A stretch of DNA of 9,145 nucleotides from Sodalis-like endosymbiont of Proechinophthirus fluctus (GTDB lineage Bacteria; Pseudomonadota; Gammaproteobacteria; Enterobacterales; Enterobacteriaceae), in contig NZ_LECR01000074.1 in the NCBI RefSeq assembly GCF_001602625.1, forward strand, positions 24,568 to 33,712. Reading direction: 5' to 3'. This document shows, piece after piece, positions 7,363-9,145 of the stretch. A program made the translations under genes and the position numbers. The first letter of the stretch is position 1. Each line of letters begins with the position of its first letter. The notes beneath the pieces are model-generated. The model worked only from the letters and a program-made list of their open reading frames with translations. It was not told where the DNA came from and did not search any database.

Positions 7363-7461
7363 ATGAAAGAATTAACTTTTTTAATAGTGTCAATGATGAT
7401 GGCAGGTAGTATATCTTCCACAACAGCAGGTACCTGCACCAACTCGATCAAACACGACTGA
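7363..7461 (+). pseudogene. Possible fimbrial subunit fragment (signal peptide and first residues)
   Basis: A 32-codon frame begins 44 bases after the chaperone relic: MKELTFLIVSMMMAGSISS, then TTAGTCTNSIKHD and TGA. It has a lysine, a hydrophobic core and a small-residue cleavage region followed by an early Cys, as in exported pilins and FimH-type adhesins. In pap/mrp-like operons, subunit genes follow the chaperone gene, which fits the position. Beyond the stop, a shifted frame reads TFYQVNTTGELFTQG before a stop, possibly more of the same protein. The remaining gene is not recognisable. It could also be an unrelated exported peptide; confidence is low. Confidence 0.4.
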
Positions 7462-7586
7462 CGCAATACACTCCTCAACCACCTTACATTTTATCAGGTT
7501 AATACAACCGGCGAACTGTTCACTCAAGGGTAAATCGTGGAAAAGCACCCGGAGACCTTCGGCAATCCGTGGCGCGTCACTACTGG

Positions 7587-7618
7587 CAATAAAAAAGCCC
7601 TGACAAAGATTGGGCTTT
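7587..7618 (-). terminator. Intrinsic terminator of the csp relic
   Basis: On the minus strand AAAGCCC (complement of 7612-7618) pairs with GGGCTTT (complement of 7594-7600) around an 11-base loop, followed by TTTATT. It lies 84 bases past the former csp stop, in the right orientation to end that transcript. Confidence 0.8.
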
Positions 7619-7701
7619 CTCTACATTGCAATGGCATATCATCAGGACGCTACCGAGGCGGTAGGCTTCCCCCCTCCGCCGACATCCCTTTGGTGTGTAA
7701 C

Positions 7702-7918
7702 TTACAGGGTAACCACGTTAGTAGAAGACGGGTTTTTCTGACCCTACTTCAATGATGAATTCTACGCGCTGGCCTCCTTCGTCCAGAGATTTGAAATCGT
7801 TGCTCTAGATGGCGGAAAAATGAACAAATACATCTTTGCTGCTATCAGACGGAGTGATGAAACCAAAACCTTTACCTGCGTAAAACCATTTTACTAAACC
7901 AGTCACTTTATCAGACAC
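7702..7918 (-). pseudogene. cspA-family cold-shock protein relic
   Basis: Csp proteins are about 70-residue single cold-shock domains that bind RNA and single-stranded DNA and melt mRNA structure. From a GTG at 7918-7916 (where family members have ATG) the frame reads [12 protein letters not shown], then KGFGFITP (RNP1) and [10 protein letters not shown] (RNP2). TAG (7807-7805) then replaces the family Gln. Beyond the stop the same frame continues SNDFKSLDEG and QRVEF, then shifts to PSSTNVVTL and TAA at 7704-7702. The total of 217 bases equals a 70-72-residue protein plus an indel. The MTGLVKWF and AIQSNDFK patterns place it with the cold-induced CspA/CspB/CspG/CspI group rather than CspE/CspC. 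A Shine-Dalgarno AAGGAAG (complement of 7924-7930), a leader with cold box and a terminator accompany it. A 37-residue truncated peptide could still be made, but folding is unlikely. Confidence 0.94.
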
Positions 7919-8114
7919 CTGCACTTCCTTTATTAAGATAAAAACCGCCTGCGGCGATAGAGGGAGAGTCTGCTTGCCAGCATGGCATGATGGGGGCGCA
8001 TTTAAGGAGGAAATTCTCTGAAGGAGTGATGATGAACATCGCTTTTTGCTGAACAACTTTACTAAAATGGCTTACATAAATAGGTCTGCACCACAAACCG
8101 ATAGGGCTATTAAC
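7919..8114 (-). promoter_or_regulatory. Relic cspA-type cold-box 5' leader and promoter
   Basis: Read on the minus strand, bases 8100-8083 give CGGTTTGTGGTGCAGACC. The E. coli cspA cold-box start, as I remember it, is CGGTTTGACGTACAGACC, a match at 15 of 18 positions. It lies about 180 bases before the csp start, close to the roughly 160-base cspA leader. A short hairpin (CCGC/GCGG, 7945-7954) just before the Shine-Dalgarno also recalls the cspA leader. A -10-like GTTAAT (complement of 8114-8109) precedes the expected start at about 8101; no convincing -35 is seen. Family leaders form a temperature-dependent structure that governs translation and mRNA stability. The middle of this leader is not recognisably conserved. 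Confidence 0.65.
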
Positions 8115-8522
8115 GTATACTCCCGCCAGGGGCTTAAGCGTTATTATGAAGAAAAATGATATAACTAGTAGGAATAATAATACCCCGACCCTACACGCTT
8201 TTCTCGCCACCGCCAATGCGTGTGCGGCGTGATACAGCTTCGCCCGTTTCGAAGCCCGATGCGCCTATGTACGTTTCTTTTCTGCTCTCTAGCGTGCACA
8301 TTAGCAATTCCGCATAGCGGAACTTACTGCATTCTCTATGATACAAGTGCTGCTCTAGCGTTCTCTTCACGCCCTAAAATTGGAAAAACATACAAATTCT
8401 CATTATATGAGATATTAATTAATTGTAACTTAACCATTTTCTTACAATCCGCTATATACCATTTTAGCATTACCTTTGCTATGAGGTTACAAGCGTCATG
8501 CCGTATTAATAGATGTGTCCGA
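8115..8522. other. Gene-free stretch, unassigned
   Basis: I see no supportable gene. A 103-codon plus-strand frame (GTG at 8220 to 8531) has no domain, a rare-codon-like and Cys-rich composition, and runs into the tandem repeat, so it is probably chance. A small inverted repeat, TTCCGC/GCGGAA with a 3-base loop, lies at 8308-8322. The sequence becomes AT-rich from about 8380. Confidence 0.45.
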
Positions 8523-8582
8523 ACACACTAAAAATCAACTGCTTTATTCTGCACACACTAAAAATCAACTGCTTTATTCTGC
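8523..8582. repeat. Perfect 30-bp tandem duplication
   Basis: Bases 8523-8552 and 8553-8582 are identical with no spacer; the match breaks at both outer edges (8522 and 8583). Two copies without spacers exclude a CRISPR array. Perfect identity within drifting relic DNA suggests a recent slippage or unequal-recombination event. Confidence 0.97.
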
Positions 8583-8699
8583 CTTATAGGACAACTTATT
8601 AAAAAATCAGTTATAGCTCCGCCTATTCCCATGTTTGCGGTAGCGAATCAGGCTCACACTGGGCAACCTTCTTGGATGCAGTCAAGAAAAAGGACATTT
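8583..8699. other. Spacer before the pssA relic
   Basis: There are no start-to-stop frames of note and no recognisable similarity to the missing middle of pssA. It may be heavily drifted pssA or unrelated relic DNA. Confidence 0.35.
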
Positions 8700-9061
8700 T
8701 TCAATAAAAGGCGTTAAACACTGTTGCGATAGATTGGCTGTGTTAACGATATACAGAAGCTCCCGCGTCATAAAATCTCACTCTCTGCCTTACTGCTCGC
8801 GAGTGGCAATTGCTGACCGGTAATAACCTTAACCCACGTGCCTGGCGGCTCGATCTGGAAAATGCGCTACTAATCCACGATCCCACACAGGCGCTGCGGA
8901 CGCAGCGTGAGCGCGAACTCGCCATGATCCGTACTCACACTCGGATGGTAAAGCACTTCACCGAGCTACAAAGCATAGCAGACTATCCGATTAAAGTGCG
9001 TAAACTTATTCGTCGTTTACGCCGTGTCCGCATTGATCGCTTAATTAGCCGAATACTCTGA
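8700..9061 (+). pseudogene. pssA: pssA C-terminal relic (CDP-diacylglycerol-serine O-phosphatidyltransferase)
   Basis: PssA makes phosphatidylserine from CDP-diacylglycerol and serine, the committed step to phosphatidylethanolamine; E. coli PssA is a PLD-superfamily protein of about 451 residues. From 8804 the frame is clean and reads WQLLTGNNLNPRAWRLDLEN, then IHDP, QRERELAMIRTHT, KHF, LQSIADYPIKVRKLIRRLRR and RIDRLISRIL with TGA at 9059-9061. This equals the last 85 or so residues of E. coli PssA, including the second HKD-type active-site region's downstream part (GNNLNPRAW). Before 8804 only faint, frame-shifted similarity remains (to about 8700), and an in-frame TAA is at 8771. About 350 N-terminal residues, including the catalytic HKD motifs, are absent here, so it is non-functional unless another copy exists. 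PssA is essential in E. coli, making this loss notable. Confidence 0.92.
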
Positions 9062-9099
9062 AGTAGTATGAACGATCATTTTAATGCCGGTACAGCAGT
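9062..9099. other. pssA-5S rRNA convergent spacer
   Basis: This short spacer has no strong terminator on either strand. A weak pair TGCCG (9085-9089) and CGGCA (9105-9109) could form, followed on the minus strand by TTAAAAT. An rrn operon would normally have strong terminators just after 5S. Confidence 0.4.
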
Positions 9100-9145
9100 A
9101 GCAGCGGCAGTTCCCTACTCTCGCATGGGGAGACCCCACACTACC
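9100..9145 (-). rRNA. rrf: 5S ribosomal RNA, 3' end only (runs off the window)
   Basis: The minus strand from 9145 to 9106 reads GGTAGTGTGGGGTCTCCCC followed by ATGCGAGAGTAGGGAACTGCC. These 40 bases are identical to the 3' part of E. coli 5S rRNA as I recall it. The rest of the gene, and presumably 23S and 16S, lies to the right outside the window. The last six bases differ: after CTGCC, E. coli has AGGCAT, here GCTGCT. These bases normally pair with the 5' end of 5S in helix I, so either the 5' end has compensating changes or the 3' end is damaged. The exact 3' boundary (about 9100) is therefore uncertain. Confidence 0.95.

Noticed and set aside
7537..7755. 72-codon plus-strand frame
   Set aside because: It runs antisense through the csp terminator and 3' end, and its residues have no known motif.
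7911..8216. 101-codon minus-strand frame with a hydrophobic start
   Set aside because: It covers the csp promoter, cold box and leader; the hydrophobic part comes from the AT-rich promoter region.
8220..8531. 103-codon plus-strand frame
   Set aside because: GTG start, no Shine-Dalgarno, no domain, and its end falls in the tandem repeat; most likely chance.
8523..8582. CRISPR repeat pair
   Set aside because: The two 30-mers are directly adjacent with no spacer, only two copies exist, and no cas gene is near.
1..9145. A novel defence, mobile or retroelement system
   Set aside because: No reverse transcriptase, nuclease, recombinase or transposase motif, no IS ends and no tRNA were recognised; the unexplained parts look like decayed DNA.

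Overview
The window looks like a decaying piece of an enterobacterial chromosome, most likely from a host-restricted insect symbiont of the Sodalis/Arsenophonus/Serratia symbiotica kind. The Sodalis-like guess is inference. The evidence is gene order and protein similarity to Escherichia coli/Yersinia (AccC, Fis, PssA tail, 5S rRNA), combined with many broken genes and long gene-poor, AT-rich stretches.

Left half (1-4625): the conserved order accC-yhdT-panF-prmA-dusB-fis is fully recognisable. Only accC (5' end outside the window) and fis are intact. The four genes between them are pseudogenes with multiple stops, frameshifts and deletions, and panF and prmA are joined by a deletion. The dusB-fis promoter upstream of dead dusB still has a good -35/-10 pair, so fis is probably still transcribed through about 800 bases of dusB relic. 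fis ends in a perfect 18-bp hairpin that overlaps its own last codons, followed by a second terminator-like hairpin.

Middle (4626-8522): mostly gene-free relic DNA. I recognise a broken periplasmic fimbrial chaperone (6693-7318), followed by a possible signal-peptide fragment of a fimbrial subunit. On the minus strand lies a broken cspA-family cold-shock gene with its terminator and an eroded cold-box leader (7587-8114). Other parts could not be assigned.

Right end (8523-9145): a perfect 30-bp tandem duplication, the 3' third or less of pssA (phosphatidylserine synthase) without its 5' part, and, 38-45 bp beyond and convergent, the 3' end of a 5S rRNA gene on the minus strand. In E. coli, fis and pssA lie far apart, each on the 5S side of a different rrn operon, so this layout suggests rearrangement between rrn-linked regions.

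Working biology visible here: AccC (fatty-acid synthesis), Fis (nucoid protein and rRNA activator) and an rrn operon. Lost here: pantothenate uptake (PanF), L11 methylation (PrmA), one tRNA dihydrouridine synthase (DusB), a Csp paralogue and a fimbrial system. I found no convincing new multi-gene system. The most interesting signals are regulatory relics and the overlapping fis terminator.
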